A program made the position numbers and the translations under genes. Positions 25,718 to 34,711 of a DNA stretch of 64,000 bases are shown here, piece after piece (within the stretch, counting starts at the first letter, position 1; each line of letters starts with the position of its first letter). This DNA is from Sphingomonas qomolangmaensis. Lineage in GTDB: Bacteria > Pseudomonadota > Alphaproteobacteria > Sphingomonadales > Sphingomonadaceae. Location of the stretch: the NCBI RefSeq assembly GCF_024496245.1, contig NZ_CP101740.1, forward strand, positions 372,001 to 436,000. Direction: 5' to 3'. The notes under the pieces were generated by a model. That model saw only the letters and a program-made list of their open reading frames with translations. It made no database searches and was not told the origin of the DNA.

Positions 25718-27391
25718 ATGCATGGCTTCTCGCTCACGAGCAGGGCGACCCTATTCGCGATCTGTGCAGGTGCGGCGGTGTTTGCCGTGTCGCTTGCGGC
25801 GGGCGCGAATCTGGTCGGGGCGCTTGCCGCTGCGAATGGCTGCGCGATGCTTTGCTGGGCTGCGGGGCGCCAGGTATTTGCTTCCTACGCAGATTCGCTC
25901 GATGCAGCGATTCAGCGGCTGGCGCGCGCGACCAATGGCGATCTGCTGAGCGCCATTCCCCCCGAGGTCGGTCGTACCGCGCCTGCGCTTGCCGGCGCGA
26001 TGGACGGGTTGTTCCGCCAGCTGCACGGCAATTTCGAGCATGTCCACCGGCTGGCGATGTACGATCCGGTCACCGCGCTGCCCAACCGGATCAGCTTCCA
26101 GCGCTCGTGCGAGGCGATGCTGGCCACCGGACGCCCCGGTGACATCTCGGCATTGTTCTTCATCGATCTCGACCGCTTCAAGGCGGTGAACGATACGCTG
26201 GGCCATGCGAATGGCGACGTGTTGCTCGGGATGGTTGCCGACCGCATCCGCGGAATCGCCGATCGCCATGCCGCCAAGCCCGCCAAGCCCGCCAAGGCGC
26301 AGCCGTTGACCGGTCGTCTTGCGGGCGACGAGTTCACGATGTTCTTTCCCGCGCTTACCGATACCGAAGAGATCGAGCGGATCGGGCGCGCAATCCAGCA
26401 CGCGCTGAGCCAGCCTTTCGCATTGTCCGACCAGGAAGTGCGGATCGGCGCGTCCATCGGTATCGCGATCCGGCCGCAGCATGGCACCGATCTCAACGAT
26501 CTGATGCGCGCCGCCGACGCGGCGATGTATCATGCCAAGGCCACCGGTCGTGGCCACGCCGAATATTTCACCGACACGCTGGCGACCGAAATCGCGGCGC
26601 GCGCCAAGCTCGAGAGCGACCTGCGTGAGGCGACCCAGAAGCGGCAGTTCAGCCTGGTATTCCAGCCGCAAATCAGCGCGCAAGAGGGGCATATCGTCGG
26701 CGCCGAAGCGCTGCTGCGCTGGCAGCATCCCGAAGGCGAGCGACTGCCCGCGGCGTTCATCCAGCGCGCCGAGGAAACCGGGCTGATCGTCGAGATCGGC
26801 GAATGGGTCGTCGAATCGGTCGCGGCGACGATCGCGCGCTGGGCGCGGCTGGGCATCGAGAAGCGGATGGCGGTGAACATCAGCCCGCGGCAGATCGACC
26901 ACGCGCAGTTCTTCCGCCGGCTGCGCGCGGCGATGCACAATGCGCAGGCGCCCGCGGCGCTGCTCGAGCTTGAGCTCAGCGAAACGCTGGCGATGACCTG
27001 CAGCGACGAGGTGATCGCCGCGATCGAAGCGCTGCGTGCCGATGGTGCGACGATCGCGATCGACGATTTTGGCACGGGCTATTCGAACCTGGCACGGCTG
27101 CGCGCGCTACCGATCGATCGGGTGAAGCTCGACCGAAGCCTGATCGAGAACGTCGCGACCCACCACGAAGCGCGGATCATCGCGCAGGCGGTGATCAGCC
27201 TGATCCACGGGCTGAATTGCGAGGCGGTGGCCGAAGGAATCGAATCGGCGGCGCAGGCGCAGGTGCTGCGAATCATCGGCTGCGACGTGTTGCAGGGCTA
27301 TGCAGTGGCGCGGCCGATGCCCGAGGATATCTTCCTCGCCTGGGCGCAGACGCCGCGGATGCCGTTGCTCAGCCGAGCGTTCGCCGGATGA
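25718..27391 (+). CDS. GGDEF-EAL cyclic-di-GMP signalling protein, membrane-anchored
   Basis: A 557-residue protein. Two N-terminal membrane helices lie around residues 8-50. The GGDEF domain (about 115-290) has DPVTALPNRISFQ, FIDLDRFKAVNDTLGH and the active-site loop RLAGDEFTMFF (AGDEF, a tolerated variant). The EAL domain (about 300-550) has GAEALLRWQHP, INISPRQID-like and IDDFGTGYSNLARL segments, so a phosphodiesterase looks intact. Three tandem copies of a 9-base unit (AKP-type codons) sit just before AGDEF. No RxxD inhibitory site was seen. It converges on dapE with a 23-base overlap. Confidence 0.92.
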   Translation: MHGFSLTSRATLFAICAGAAVFAVSLAAGANLVGALAAANGCAMLCWAAGRQVFASYADSLDAAIQRLARATNGDLLSAIPPEVGRTAPALAGAMDGLFRQLHGNFEHVHRLAMYDPVTALPNRISFQRSCEAMLATGRPGDISALFFIDLDRFKAVNDTLGHANGDVLLGMVADRIRGIADRHAAKPAKPAKAQPLTGRLAGDEFTMFFPALTDTEEIERIGRAIQHALSQPFALSDQEVRIGASIGIAIRPQHGTDLNDLMRAADAAMYHAKATGRGHAEYFTDTLATEIAARAKLESDLREATQKRQFSLVFQPQISAQEGHIVGAEALLRWQHPEGERLPAAFIQRAEETGLIVEIGEWVVESVAATIARWARLGIEKRMAVNISPRQIDHAQFFRRLRAAMHNAQAPAALLELELSETLAMTCSDEVIAAIEALRADGATIAIDDFGTGYSNLARLRALPIDRVKLDRSLIENVATHHEARIIAQAVISLIHGLNCEAVAEGIESAAQAQVLRIIGCDVLQGYAVARPMPEDIFLAWAQTPRMPLLSRAFAG

Positions 27392-28490
27392 TGTCGGCGT
27401 AGATCGCGCGCAGCGTGACGAGGTCGGCGACCGCGACCGCCTCGTCGAGCTTGTGCATCGTCGCGTTGCAGAGCCCGAATTCGACCACCGGGCAGAGCTT
27501 GGCCAGGAACCGCGCGTCCGAGGTGCCGCCGCTGGTCGATAGCGCGGGGCGGATGCCGGTGTGCGCTTCTACCGAATCGGCGACGATCATCGAGAGCCTG
27601 CCCGGCTGGGTGAGGAAGGCCTCGCCCGAAACCCGCGCGACGACGCTCGCCTCGGGCGCGTGGCGCCGGGCCAGCCCCTCGATCAGCGCCCCGAGCTCGG
27701 CGCCGCGATGCAGATCGTTGAAGCGGATGCTGATCCGCGCCGAGGCTTGCGCCGGGATGACGTTGGTCGCGGGATTGCCGACGGTGATGTCGGTCACTTC
27801 GATGTTCGAGGGCTGGAACCAGTCGGTGCCGTGATCGAGCGCGATCGAATCGATCTCGGCCAGGATCGCGACCAGCCGCGGGATCGGATTGTCGGCGAGG
27901 TGCGGGTAGGCGACGTGCCCTTGGCGGCCGGGGACGGTGATCCAGAGGTTCACCGATCCGCGGCGGCCGATCTTCATCATGTCGCCCAGGCAATCGACGC
28001 TGGTCGGCTCGCCGACGATGCAGAGGTCGGGCGCGATTCCCAGCGCCGCCATGCGGTCGATCAGCGCCGGGGTGCCGAAGGTCGCGGGGCCCTCTTCGTC
28101 GCCGGTGATGATCAGGCTCAGCGTGCCGCCCGGCTGTGGATCGGCGCAGGCGGCGACGAACGCGCCGATCGCGCCCTTCATGTCGACGGCGCCGCGGCCA
28201 TAGAGGTGATCGCCGCGGATTTCGGGCGCGAACGGCGCGCTGGACCAGCCGGTGCCGGGGGGGACGACGTCGAGATGCCCGGCAAAGGCGAGGTGGGTGC
28301 CGCCCTCGCCGCGGGTGGCGAGGAGGTTTTCGACCGGCCCGTCGGGGGCCTCGCCCGCGACGAATCGATCGACCGCGAAGCCGAGTGGGACGAGCATCGC
28401 TTCGAGGATGTCGAACACCTGGCCGCGCGCCGGGGTGACGCTGTCGACGGCGAGGAGCGCGGTGGTGAGGGCGATCGGATCGTGGGTCAT
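27369..28490 (-). CDS. dapE: Succinyl-diaminopimelate desuccinylase
   Basis: A 373-residue M20-family zinc hydrolase of the lysine/diaminopimelate pathway. Metal ligands and catalytic residues appear in order: FAGHLDVVPPG (His, catalytic Asp), YGRGAVDMKG (Asp), ITGDEEGPA (catalytic Glu and Glu ligand), IVGEPTS and, near the end, FGLCNATMHK (His). Typical DapE strings include TLSLIITGDEEG and STSGGTSDARF. The ATG at 28490 was chosen because the family's conserved N-terminus begins there. It lies between two cyclic-di-GMP genes with no obvious link to them. Confidence 0.94.
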   Translation of the reverse strand: MTHDPIALTTALLAVDSVTPARGQVFDILEAMLVPLGFAVDRFVAGEAPDGPVENLLATRGEGGTHLAFAGHLDVVPPGTGWSSAPFAPEIRGDHLYGRGAVDMKGAIGAFVAACADPQPGGTLSLIITGDEEGPATFGTPALIDRMAALGIAPDLCIVGEPTSVDCLGDMMKIGRRGSVNLWITVPGRQGHVAYPHLADNPIPRLVAILAEIDSIALDHGTDWFQPSNIEVTDITVGNPATNVIPAQASARISIRFNDLHRGAELGALIEGLARRHAPEASVVARVSGEAFLTQPGRLSMIVADSVEAHTGIRPALSTSGGTSDARFLAKLCPVVEFGLCNATMHKLDEAVAVADLVTLRAIYADIIRRTLG

Positions 28491-28538
28491 CGGCGGCGGC
28501 ATCGCCCAAGCGTGGCTGCTGCGCAATCCCGTACGGTA

Positions 28539-30326
28539 TCAGGCGGCGGCGCGGGCGGCGGCCTGGGTGGCGTACCAGCGTTCGAACTCGCCGACTTCCA
28601 TCGGTCGTGCGAAGAAATAGCCCTGCGCCTCGTCGCAACCCATCTCGCACAACAAATCGGCGGCCTCGGCGGTTTCGACCCCTTCGGCGACCACGCGATA
28701 GCCTAGGTCGTGCGAGAGCGAGATCATCGAACACACTAGCGTCTGTTCGCGCTCGCCTTCGGTGAGGCGCCGGATGAACGACTGGTCGATCTTGACCACC
28801 CGCGCCGGTAGCTGCTGGAGATAGGCGAGGCTGCTCTGGCCGGTGCCGAAATCGTCGATCGCGATCGCGATGCCCGCGGCTTCGATCGCCGCCAGCTGGC
28901 TGAGCGAGCGCGCCTTGTTTTCCATCACCGCGCTCTCGGTCAGCTCGATCTCGAATGTATCGGGGGGCACCCGATGCTTCAACAGACCGAGCTGGAGCCG
29001 CTGCGCGAAGTCGCATTCGTCGAGATTGGCGGCCGACACGTTGATCGACAGCCGCATCGGCATGCCCGACGCCAGCCACGCACCTAGTTGCGCCAGTCCC
29101 GCATCGAGCACCTTGGCGGTGGTGGGTCGCGCCAGCGACGTCTGCTCGATGATCGGGATGAACTCTGCGGGTGATACCTCGCCGAGCGTCGGATGGTCCC
29201 ACCGAAGCAATGCCTCGGCGCCGAGGCACCGCCGCGAGGCCAGGTCGACCCGCGGCTGATAGACCAGTCGCAGTTGCGCGCGCGCTTTGAGCGCCACGCC
29301 AAAATCCTCGAGCAGGGTAAAACGTCGGCGATGCGCCGAGTCTTCGGTGCACGAGTAAAAGCTGATGGCGGGTTCGAAATTGCACGCGTCGAGCGAAGCG
29401 CTGTACGCCAGGCGCAGCACGTCGTTCGGCGTCGATTCCCCGACGATGAACGGCGCGACGCCGATCATCCCGCTCAACCCGAACTTGGTCTCGGGTCCCT
29501 TGGCCAGCCGCAGCAGCAGCGATTCGAGCTGCCCACGATAGCTGCGCTCGTCGACCTCGGGCGGCGCCAAGAACACGAATTTGGTCGAGGCCACGTGATA
29601 GGCGGTCCGCTTCGAACCGAGCTTGGCGCGAAGCACTCGCGCGCCTTCCTGCACCAGCGTATCGATATAGGCCGAGCCGAGCGCGCGGACGCCATTATCG
29701 AGCTGGTCGGCGCGGGCGAGGTCGACCAGTACCGCGAGCCGGCGCGCTCCCGGGGTGTCGCGCGCCAGATCCTCGAGATCCTCGAGAAACTGGGTGCGGT
29801 TGGGCAGCCCGCTGAGCGGATCGATTCGCCCCATCGCATGCGTCAACTCGATCTGTGTCATCACCATCTCGGCGAGGTCGTTGAGCGATGCCATCTCGGC
29901 ATCGGTCGCGCTGCGCGGTTCGGGGCCGAGCACGCAAAGCGCCCCCAGTCCGTAGCCGTCGCGCGTGGTCAGCGGGGCCCCTGCATAGAAGCGTACGCCC
30001 TGGTCGACCAAAATGCTGGTCGCGTAGCGGCGGTCGGCCGACAGATCGGGCACGACCAGCGGCGCGGTGCTCTCGGCAACCGCCGCGCAGGGCGCCTTGT
30101 CGCGCGGGATCGATTGATGCGCGACGCCGACGCGCGACTTGAACCATTGGCGATCGTGATCGGTCAGCGACACCGCCGATACCGGCAGGCCGAAGATCTG
30201 GCTGGCGAGCCGCGTAATCCGGTCGAACGCCTCGCTGGGCGAGGTGTCGAGCAGGTTCAGACGCCGTAACGCATCCAGCCGCGCTGCTTCATATCGATCG
30301 GCCATCAACCGATCATGGCCCGTCAT
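28539..30326 (-). CDS. GAF-degenerate GGDEF-EAL protein
   Basis: A 595-residue soluble protein. A GAF domain (about residues 15-160) begins with RLNLLDTSPSEAFDRITRLA and contains a Cys in KAPCAAVAE. The GGDEF-like domain (about 165-320) keeps DPLSGLPNRTQF, but its active-site loop reads VASTKFVFL in place of GGDEF, so it is probably not a cyclase. The EAL domain (about 340-585) is intact (GAEALLRWDHP, LSINVSAAN, ELTESAVMEN, IDDFGTGQSSLAYL). It is likely a cyclic-di-GMP phosphodiesterase tuned by the GAF ligand. An alternative start is the Met at 30305. Confidence 0.9.
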   Translation of the reverse strand: MTGHDRLMADRYEAARLDALRRLNLLDTSPSEAFDRITRLASQIFGLPVSAVSLTDHDRQWFKSRVGVAHQSIPRDKAPCAAVAESTAPLVVPDLSADRRYATSILVDQGVRFYAGAPLTTRDGYGLGALCVLGPEPRSATDAEMASLNDLAEMVMTQIELTHAMGRIDPLSGLPNRTQFLEDLEDLARDTPGARRLAVLVDLARADQLDNGVRALGSAYIDTLVQEGARVLRAKLGSKRTAYHVASTKFVFLAPPEVDERSYRGQLESLLLRLAKGPETKFGLSGMIGVAPFIVGESTPNDVLRLAYSASLDACNFEPAISFYSCTEDSAHRRRFTLLEDFGVALKARAQLRLVYQPRVDLASRRCLGAEALLRWDHPTLGEVSPAEFIPIIEQTSLARPTTAKVLDAGLAQLGAWLASGMPMRLSINVSAANLDECDFAQRLQLGLLKHRVPPDTFEIELTESAVMENKARSLSQLAAIEAAGIAIAIDDFGTGQSSLAYLQQLPARVVKIDQSFIRRLTEGEREQTLVCSMISLSHDLGYRVVAEGVETAEAADLLCEMGCDEAQGYFFARPMEVGEFERWYATQAAARAAA

Positions 30327-30445
30327 GGCTAAAGAAAACGTATAGACCGACGGCCTATATCGTTATCATGGATCAACAAAATAGCCATATTGGCCCGAAT
30401 CCCCGCGCGGTTACGAAGCCGGTACTCGAAGCGGCAAGGCTCGGT

Positions 30446-31114
30446 TCAGACCGTCGGCGCCTGCTCATATTGTTCGAGCACCCATTCCTCTTCCTGCGCG
30501 CAGGCGATCCAGTCCTGCATGCACGGATGCGCGATGACGGCGTTCATGTATGGCCCAGCGAAGCGCGCGAAGGGTAGCGAATAGGTGATGATCCGCGTCA
30601 CGACCGGCGCGAACATGATGTCGACCGCACCCCATTTGCCGAACAGGAACTCGCCGTCGCCGCCGAAGCGCGCGCGTGCCTGCGCCCATAATTCCATGAT
30701 CCGGCCTAGATCGGCCAATACATCGGCGTCGGGCTCCCCTGCCGCATAAACCTGGCGGATGTTCATCGGATGCTTGCGGCGGAGTGCGGCGTAGCTCGAA
30801 TGCATTTCGGCCGCCATCGACCGCGCCATCGCGCGGGCGGCGGGATCGGCGGGCCAGAAGCGATCGTCGCCGGTCTTTTCGTTGAGATATTCGATGATCG
30901 CCAGACTGTCCCAGACGACTACGTCATCGTCCCAAAGGATCGGCACCTTGCCCGACGACGGGGCGAATTCATCGCCCTCGCGGCGCTGTTCCCAGGCCTG
31001 GTCGTACAGCGGCACCACGACCTCCTCGAAGGCCAGGCCCGCATGCTTGACCGCGAGCCAGCCGCGAAGCGACCATGACGAATAGGCCTTGTTGCCCAGG
31101 ATAAGCTTTAGCAT
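30446..31114 (-). CDS. Glutathione S-transferase family protein
   Basis: A 222-residue protein with an N-terminal thioredoxin-like GST domain (LILGNKAYSSWSLRGWLAVK, then SGKVPILWDDDVVVWDSLAIIEYL with the cis-Pro and the glutathione-binding Asp-Ser) and an all-helical C-terminal domain. The Ser in SSWSLR is the likely catalytic residue. Substrate unknown. It is a single gene, bounded upstream by a pair of palindromic repeats. Confidence 0.88.
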   Translation of the reverse strand: MLKLILGNKAYSSWSLRGWLAVKHAGLAFEEVVVPLYDQAWEQRREGDEFAPSSGKVPILWDDDVVVWDSLAIIEYLNEKTGDDRFWPADPAARAMARSMAAEMHSSYAALRRKHPMNIRQVYAAGEPDADVLADLGRIMELWAQARARFGGDGEFLFGKWGAVDIMFAPVVTRIITYSLPFARFAGPYMNAVIAHPCMQDWIACAQEEEWVLEQYEQAPTV

Positions 31115-31171
31115 GCGCCGGGGGTAGCCGGGCGGGGGCGGCGGGGCAACCGGGCGGGTAGTTCCTTCTCC

Positions 31172-31267
31172 CCCCTCCCGCTTGCGGGAGGGGCCGGGGG
31201 TGGGCTTGTTCGCGCGGCGGCACCTGTCGCGATGCCCACCCCTAACCCCTCCCGCAAGCGGGAGGGG
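31172..31267. repeat. Pair of GC-rich palindromic repeats upstream of ccmC
   Basis: Two copies of CCCCTCCCGC / GCGGGAGGGG at 31172-31193 and 31246-31267, identical in stem to those between ubiE and ubiB and again facing each other (ggccgggggtggg and cccacccctaa flanks). They lie in the divergent gap between the GST gene and the ccm operon. Confidence 0.8.
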
Positions 31268-31361
31268 GATTGGTGCATGCTGCACTGCAGCCACGATTTG
31301 TCGCATCACCGCCCAACAGCCCGGTAGATTCGCCGCGCGTTTCGCTTATGGTCGGTCCATC

Positions 31362-32081
31362 GTGATCCACGCGCTCGCCAATCCTGTCCGCTTCCTCAAG
31401 ATCGCGAAGCCGTTGACCCCGGTGCTGGTGTGGGGCGGACTCGCCTTGCTGTTGTTCGGCGCTTGGGCTGGGCTGACGCAGACACCCCCCGATTATCTGC
31501 AGGGCGAGACGGTGCGGATCTTGTACCTCCACGTTCCTGCCGCCTGGCTGGGGATGGGCGGATGGAGCGGTATCGCGATTTCGAGCATCGCCTATCTGGT
31601 GTGGCGGCATCCGCTGGCGGCGGTGTCGGCACGCGCCTGCGCGGTGCCTGGCGCGCTGTTCGCCGCGATCTGCCTAGCCACCGGATCGATCTGGGGTCGT
31701 CCGACCTGGGGGACGTGGTGGCAATGGGATGGGCGGCTCACGTCGATGCTGCTGCTGTTTTTCGTATACCTAGCCTATATAGCACTTTCGCGCGCCGATG
31801 CGGCGCGCGGCGGCGATGCGCGCATTCCCGCGTTGTTCGGGGTCGCGGGCACCGTCCTGCTGCCGATCATCCGCTATTCGGTGGTCTGGTGGAATACCTT
31901 GCACCAGGGACAGAGCCTCAGCTTGACCAAATCGACGATCGACAATGCCATCCTCTGGCCGCTGGCCTTCACGCTGTCGGGCTTCACCCTGCTGTTCGCA
32001 GGCATCGTGCTGATACGGATGCGCGCGATCCTGGCTTCCTCGAAGGTAGAGGCGCGGATGCGCCGGATGGCGGCGGCATGA
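31362..32081 (+). CDS. ccmC: Haem exporter/handling protein CcmC
   Basis: A 239-residue inner-membrane protein that loads haem onto CcmE. It has six hydrophobic helices and the tryptophan-rich haem-handling signature RPTWGTWWQWDGRLTSMLL, with conserved His in YLHVPAAW and NTLHQGQSL. The start is taken as GTG at 31362, where the reading frame first looks like a CcmC N-terminus (ALANPVRFLKIAKPL). It opens a ccmC-D-E-F-G-H-I-like operon. ccmA and ccmB, which normally precede it, are not in the window. Confidence 0.92.
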   Translation: MIHALANPVRFLKIAKPLTPVLVWGGLALLLFGAWAGLTQTPPDYLQGETVRILYLHVPAAWLGMGGWSGIAISSIAYLVWRHPLAAVSARACAVPGALFAAICLATGSIWGRPTWGTWWQWDGRLTSMLLLFFVYLAYIALSRADAARGGDARIPALFGVAGTVLLPIIRYSVVWWNTLHQGQSLSLTKSTIDNAILWPLAFTLSGFTLLFAGIVLIRMRAILASSKVEARMRRMAAA

Positions 32082-32206
32082 ACCAGTGGTTTTTCGTGAT
32101 CGCGGCCTATGGCGTCGCGGTGCTGGGGACGGGGGCGATCCTGATCGAAAGCTTCCTGTCGATGCGCCGCGCCGAAAACGCCGCCGACAAGGTACGCAGG
32201 CGATGA
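32078..32206 (+). CDS. ccmD: Haem exporter protein CcmD
   Basis: A 42-residue single-helix membrane protein overlapping ccmC by ATGA at its start and ccmE by 4 bases at its end. CcmD stabilises the CcmABC-CcmE complex. The basic tail (MRRAENAADKVRRR) after the helix fits the family. Identified mainly by position and topology. Confidence 0.88.
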   Translation: MNQWFFVIAAYGVAVLGTGAILIESFLSMRRAENAADKVRRR

Positions 32207-32637
32207 AGGCGAAGCATCAGCGGTTGCTGCTGGCCGGGCTCGGTCTCGTCGCGGTTATGGGCGCGAGCGGCCTGGCGCTGTCGGCGCTGCAAGACGAAGC
32301 CGCGTTTTTCTATGCCCCCGCCGATGTCGCGGGCAAGCCACCGCCGGTGGGGCGCGCGGTGCGCCTGGGCGGGATGGTCGCGGCGGGGTCGATCAAGCCG
32401 CAGCCAGATGGCGTGTCGATCAACTTCGTGGTTACCGACGGTAAGGCGACGGTGCCGGTGCGCTTCAGCGGCATCGCGCCCGATCTGTTCAAGGAGGATT
32501 CGGGGGTAGTCGCCGAGGGCATGTTCCAGCCCGATGGCAGCTTCACCGCGACCAACCTGCTCGCCAAGCATGACGAGCGCTACATGCCGCCCGAAATGGC
32601 GGGCAAGATGGCTGCGGCCGAGACGCTAGAACCGTGA
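32203..32637 (+). CDS. ccmE: Cytochrome c-type biogenesis haem chaperone CcmE
   Basis: A 144-residue periplasmic haem chaperone with an N-terminal membrane anchor (residues 8-30). The OB-fold domain shows RLGGMVAAGSIK and VRFSGIAPDLFKE, and the haem-linking His lies in LLAKHDERYMPPEM. It receives haem via CcmC and passes it to CcmF. Length is normal and it is coupled to ccmD. Confidence 0.95.
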   Translation: MKAKHQRLLLAGLGLVAVMGASGLALSALQDEAAFFYAPADVAGKPPPVGRAVRLGGMVAAGSIKPQPDGVSINFVVTDGKATVPVRFSGIAPDLFKEDSGVVAEGMFQPDGSFTATNLLAKHDERYMPPEMAGKMAAAETLEP

Positions 32638-32647
32638 TCGGAACGCC

Positions 32648-34711
32648 ATGATCGCCGAAGCCGGACTTGCGGCGCTGTGGCTTGCCGCGGCGCTGGCGCT
32701 GTTGCAGCTGGTGCTGGCAGGGCTGGGATTGTGGATGGGGCGGGGCGCCCGCTCCACCAATAACGTTCGCCCTGAGCTTGTCGAAGGGCGGCCTTCCGCT
32801 TCGACCGGCGTATCGCTGGATGGTTCGGGCAGCCCTTCGACAAGCTCAGGGCAAACGGACGGGAGCGAGCGCGCGGCAACCGCCGCGCAGCTCATCGCCG
32901 GCGTTCGCCCGGTCGCGATCGTCCAGGGACTGCTTGCCGCGCTGTCGTTCGTGCTGCTGATCCTCCTGTTCATCCGATCGGACATGTCGGTCGTGCTGGT
33001 CGCGCAGAACAGCCATTCGGCCAAGCCGCTAATGTACAAGATCGCCGGCGCGTGGGGGAATCACGAAGGGTCGATGCTGCTGTGGGTCACCGTGCTGGCG
33101 ATCGCCGGCGGCGCGATCGCGATCATCGAGCGGCGACTGAACGAGGCGACGCTGGTCGCGACGATGGCGGCGCAGGCGGCGATCGCGCTGGGCTTCTACG
33201 CTTTCCTGCTGATCGCATCGAACCCGTTCGCGCGGCTCAACCCCGCCGCCTCCGAGGGCGCGGGGCTCAACCCGCTGCTGCAGGACCCCGGTCTCGCCTT
33301 CCATCCGCCGACCTTGTATTTCGGCTATGTCGGGCTGTCGGTGGCGTTCAGCTTCGCGGTCGGCGCGCTGGTGATGCGCGATGTCGGGCCGGCATTCGCG
33401 CGCGCGATGCGCCCCTGGGTGCTCGGTGCCTGGATATTCCTCACGATCGGCATAACCGCAGGCAGCTATTGGGCCTATTACGAGCTCGGCTGGGGTGGCT
33501 GGTGGTTCTGGGATCCGGTCGAGAACGCCTCGCTGATGCCCTGGCTCGCGGCGACCGCGCTGCTCCATTCGGTGACGGTGCTGGCGACGCGCGACGGCCT
33601 TCGGTCGTGGACGATCATGCTCGCGGTGGTCGCGTTCAGCATGTCGATGATCGGCACCTTCCTGGTGCGCTCGGGAATCCTGACCAGCGTCCATGCCTTT
33701 GCGGTGGATCCGAGCCGCGGCAGCTTCATCCTGGCGCTGTTGATCCTGTATATCGGCGGCGCACTCGTGCTGTTCGGCTGGCGGATCGGCAGCGTGAAAC
33801 AGGGTTCGACCTTCGAACTGGTCAGCCGCGAGGGCGGGCTGATCTTCAACAATTTGTTGCTGTCGGTGATCCTGGGAATCGTGCTGATCGGCACGCTGTA
33901 TCCGATCGTCGCGCAGGCAATGGGGACGCAACTGTCGGTCGGTCCGCCGTTCTTCAACAAGACCACTGCACCGATTGCGCTGTTGCTGATGCTGGGGATG
34001 GCGGTGGGGCCGATGATCCGCTGGCGGCGCGACGAGGGCAAGGAACTGATCGGTCGGATGGCCGCGCCGATCGCGGTCGCGCTGGCGGGACTGGTCGCGG
34101 TGTTCGTGATCGCGCCCGATACCGCGATCCTGCCGTTGCTCGGGCTCGGCTTCGCGTTCGGGCTGGCGGTGGCGAGCGTTGCGCCGCTGTGGAAGCGCAA
34201 TCTGCGCCGCACGCCGCTGTTCACTTATGGCATGGTCGTGGCGCATCTCGGCGTCGCGGTGAGCGTCGCAGGAATGGCGAGCGAGGCTGCGTTCACCCAG
34301 GAGAAACTGGTTGCGGTGCGGGTGGGGCAGGTGACGCAGGTCGGCCCCTATTCGGTGGTGCTCGAAGGCATCAAGCCCGCGGTCGGGCCGAACTGGTCGG
34401 CGCTCGAAGGACGGCTGCGCGTCCAGCGCGGCGACGCTGCGCCGTTCATCATGGGGCCGCAGAGCCGCTTCTTCTCGGCGCCGCCCACGGTGACGAGCGA
34501 AGCGGCGATCGAGACGGTGTTCGACGGCCAGCTCTATACCGTGCTCGGCCAGCCCGATGGCGAGGGGCGCTGGCAGCTTCGTCTATGGTGGAAGCCGTTC
34601 GTGACGCTGATCTGGCTCGGCGGGATGCTGATCGGTTTAGGCGGATTGTTGTCGTTGATCGGCCGCGTGGTGCGTGAGCGGCGGATTCCGAATCGGATGG
34701 CGGCAGCATGA
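32648..34711 (+). CDS. ccmF: Cytochrome c haem lyase subunit CcmF, with an in-frame repeat insertion
   Basis: A 687-residue polytopic protein that attaches haem to apocytochromes c with CcmH/I. The WWD motif is GWGGWWFWDPVENASLMPWL, with other family strings NHEGSMLLWV, HPPTLYFGYVG and LVRSGILTSVHAFAVDP. Between helix 1 and helix 2 (about residues 40-70) lies an insert unlike CcmF (VRPELVEGRPS ... SPSTSSGQT), encoded by an inverted pair of CTGAGCTTGTCGAAG-type repeats at 32765-32856. The frame stays open and both helices are intact, so the protein is probably functional. Confidence 0.95.
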   Translation: MIAEAGLAALWLAAALALLQLVLAGLGLWMGRGARSTNNVRPELVEGRPSASTGVSLDGSGSPSTSSGQTDGSERAATAAQLIAGVRPVAIVQGLLAALSFVLLILLFIRSDMSVVLVAQNSHSAKPLMYKIAGAWGNHEGSMLLWVTVLAIAGGAIAIIERRLNEATLVATMAAQAAIALGFYAFLLIASNPFARLNPAASEGAGLNPLLQDPGLAFHPPTLYFGYVGLSVAFSFAVGALVMRDVGPAFARAMRPWVLGAWIFLTIGITAGSYWAYYELGWGGWWFWDPVENASLMPWLAATALLHSVTVLATRDGLRSWTIMLAVVAFSMSMIGTFLVRSGILTSVHAFAVDPSRGSFILALLILYIGGALVLFGWRIGSVKQGSTFELVSREGGLIFNNLLLSVILGIVLIGTLYPIVAQAMGTQLSVGPPFFNKTTAPIALLLMLGMAVGPMIRWRRDEGKELIGRMAAPIAVALAGLVAVFVIAPDTAILPLLGLGFAFGLAVASVAPLWKRNLRRTPLFTYGMVVAHLGVAVSVAGMASEAAFTQEKLVAVRVGQVTQVGPYSVVLEGIKPAVGPNWSALEGRLRVQRGDAAPFIMGPQSRFFSAPPTVTSEAAIETVFDGQLYTVLGQPDGEGRWQLRLWWKPFVTLIWLGGMLIGLGGLLSLIGRVVRERRIPNRMAAA
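32765..32856. repeat. Inverted pair of CTGAGCTTGTCGAAG-type repeats inside ccmF
   Basis: Two 25-base copies, at 32765-32789 and (inverted) 32832-32856, match at 24 of 25 positions once one is reverse-complemented. They share the core CTGAGCTTGTCGAAG and are separated by 42 bases. The same core occurs in coaBC at 12511-12525. The arrangement is that of a REP-like mobile doublet inserted into coding DNA. Confidence 0.85.

Noticed and set aside
27298..29385. 695-codon open frame antisense or out of frame to dapE and the GAF-GGDEF-EAL gene
   Set aside because: Overlaps two well-supported genes in another frame and contains only Arg/Gly/Ala low-complexity sequence.
30368..30577. 69-codon ORF on the plus strand starting at an ATG upstream of the GST 3' end
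   Set aside because: It runs antisense into the GST gene, has no ribosome site and no plausible domain.
32765..32856. Intron or sequencing artefact explaining the odd CcmF insert
   Set aside because: The segment is exactly an inverted pair of a repeat also found in coaBC, and the frame is kept, so repeat insertion is the simpler account.
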